DNA of 64,000 bases from Marivita lacus. GTDB lineage: Bacteria > Pseudomonadota > Alphaproteobacteria > Rhodobacterales > Rhodobacteraceae. Below, piece after piece: positions 63,484-64,000 of the stretch (position 1 is its first letter; every line of letters begins with the position of its first letter). A model generated the notes under the pieces. It saw nothing but the letters and a program-made list of their open reading frames with translations. It was not told where the DNA came from and did no database searches. Both the position numbers and the translations under genes were made by a program. The stretch is taken from assembly GCF_014637725.1 (NCBI RefSeq), contig NZ_BMFC01000013.1, positions 1 through 64,000 of the forward strand, in the 5' to 3' direction.

Positions 63484-64000
63484 ATGCGTGTAACGAGCGT
63501 TCTGGTGTGTGTGTGGATCATCATGGCAAAAGTGGCGATGGCCGCGCCCGACACGTCTTTGCGCCCGGTGGCCCGCGCAATCCCGACCGCGGCGGCGGTA
63601 GCCTCTCCTGGTGACATCCGACCAGTGATGCGCCCAGACCTGCACGAAGCAACGCTTGTCCGCCAATTGACGCGACAGTTCGAGCAGGAAGCCGATCCGG
63701 GGTTTCAGCGCGCGCTCGCAAGCCAGGATGACCTTGGTGCGCGCACCTTTGCCGCCGTCTCCCCGCAAGCGACCGGGCTGTCGATCCGCCCGACCCTGCG
63801 ACCTGACAGGATGGTTCAAAGGGTCATGGCACAGCGCAACGCCCGCGCGAGGGGGGCCATCTGCGGCGATCCCGACATTCAAGGCGAAACGGTTGGCTTT
63901 GTTCCGGGCCGTCTGTCGGCCTGCGGAGTTCAGGACGCAGTGCGTGTGCGGTCCGTGTCAGGTATTCCTCTAAGCCAGGAGGCGATGATTGATTGTCCTA
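63484..64000 (+). CDS. Extensin-like protein, cut by the window end
   Basis: The first 172 codons of an exported protein. A signal peptide (MRVTSVLVCVWIIMAKVAMA, cleavage near residue 21) and a Pro/Arg-containing linker lead to a domain with AICGDPDIQGETVGFV and LSACGVQDAVRVRSVSGIPLS, the Cys-Gly-rich pattern of the extensin-like C-terminal family common in alphaproteobacteria. No stop codon is reached before position 64000. Starts eight bases after the dehydrogenase stop. Function is unknown. Confidence 0.82.
   Translation, partial: MRVTSVLVCVWIIMAKVAMAAPDTSLRPVARAIPTAAAVASPGDIRPVMRPDLHEATLVRQLTRQFEQEADPGFQRALASQDDLGARTFAAVSPQATGLSIRPTLRPDRMVQRVMAQRNARARGAICGDPDIQGETVGFVPGRLSACGVQDAVRVRSVSGIPLSQEAMIDCP

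Overview
This window looks like chromosome of a marine alphaproteobacterium of the Rhodobacteraceae (Roseobacter group). The evidence is a G+C-rich sequence with an alphaproteobacterial type rRNA leader, an RpoE-ChrR singlet-oxygen pair with the divergent five-gene operon known from Rhodobacter sphaeroides, a homodimeric aceE-aceF-lpd cluster whose Lpd carries its own lipoyl domain, two dimethylglycine/sarcosine dehydrogenase-like flavoproteins, plant-type GshA, and small DUF families typical of the group. No transposase, integrase, tRNA, CRISPR array or prophage was seen; most of the window is core or near-core genome. The genus cannot be fixed from the sequence alone.

Layout. 1-222 (minus): promoter and boxA leader of an rRNA operon whose 16S gene lies just left of the window. 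0.4-3.9 kb: msrPQ, rpiB, a DUF302 protein and a FAS1 protein. 4.0-5.5 kb: a probable BglII-like restriction nuclease and an MT-A70 adenine methyltransferase, convergent. 5.7-9.1 kb: clpB behind a near-consensus heat-shock promoter, with two small acidic membrane-anchored proteins upstream. 9.2-12.0 kb: pyrF, a Nudix hydrolase, dinB with an N-terminal zinc-ribbon-like motif, DUF3775. 12.0-18.1 kb: the sigma-E regulon core, with rpoE-chrR on the plus strand and a tightly coupled five-gene operon on the minus strand, each with a sigma-E-type promoter in the shared gap. 18.1-23.8 kb: pyruvate dehydrogenase complex. 24-33.6 kb: amidotransferase, exonuclease III, LysR regulator, DUF4399, DJ-1/PfpI, FadH, a BaiN-like flavoprotein, MscS channel, small HNH protein. 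33.7-38.7 kb: cupin, coiled-coil and BON-OmpA envelope proteins, ubiA, rsmE. 38.7-42.8 kb: gshA facing a gamma-glutamyltransferase, then a STAS/RsbW-like pair. 42.9-44.5 kb: thiolase and free methionine-R-sulfoxide reductase. 44.5-45.6 kb: a locally AT-rich stretch with a 24-residue membrane peptide gene and a DUF5675-like gene. 45.6-53.0 kb: an XRE-cupin regulator followed by GFA, LysE, two DMGDH-like enzymes and a homocysteine methyltransferase, which reads as a methylated-amine (betaine, dimethylglycine, sarcosine) module. 53.1-64.0 kb: pseudouridine synthase, aldehyde dehydrogenase, 1-Cys peroxiredoxin, OmpA, AhpD-like, GNAT, CinA-like, sfsA, map, a DUF1796-like protein, hisC, prephenate/arogenate dehydrogenase and the start of an extensin-like protein cut by the window edge.

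Common threads are protection against oxidants (periplasmic and free methionine sulfoxide reductases, sigma-E/ChrR, peroxiredoxin, AhpD-like protein, glutathione synthesis) and one-carbon/methylated-amine catabolism. The least explained parts are the nuclease/methyltransferase pair, the two acidic membrane proteins beside clpB, the 24-residue peptide behind a possible general-stress promoter, the DUF5675/XRE divergent locus, and several perfect short palindromes between genes.
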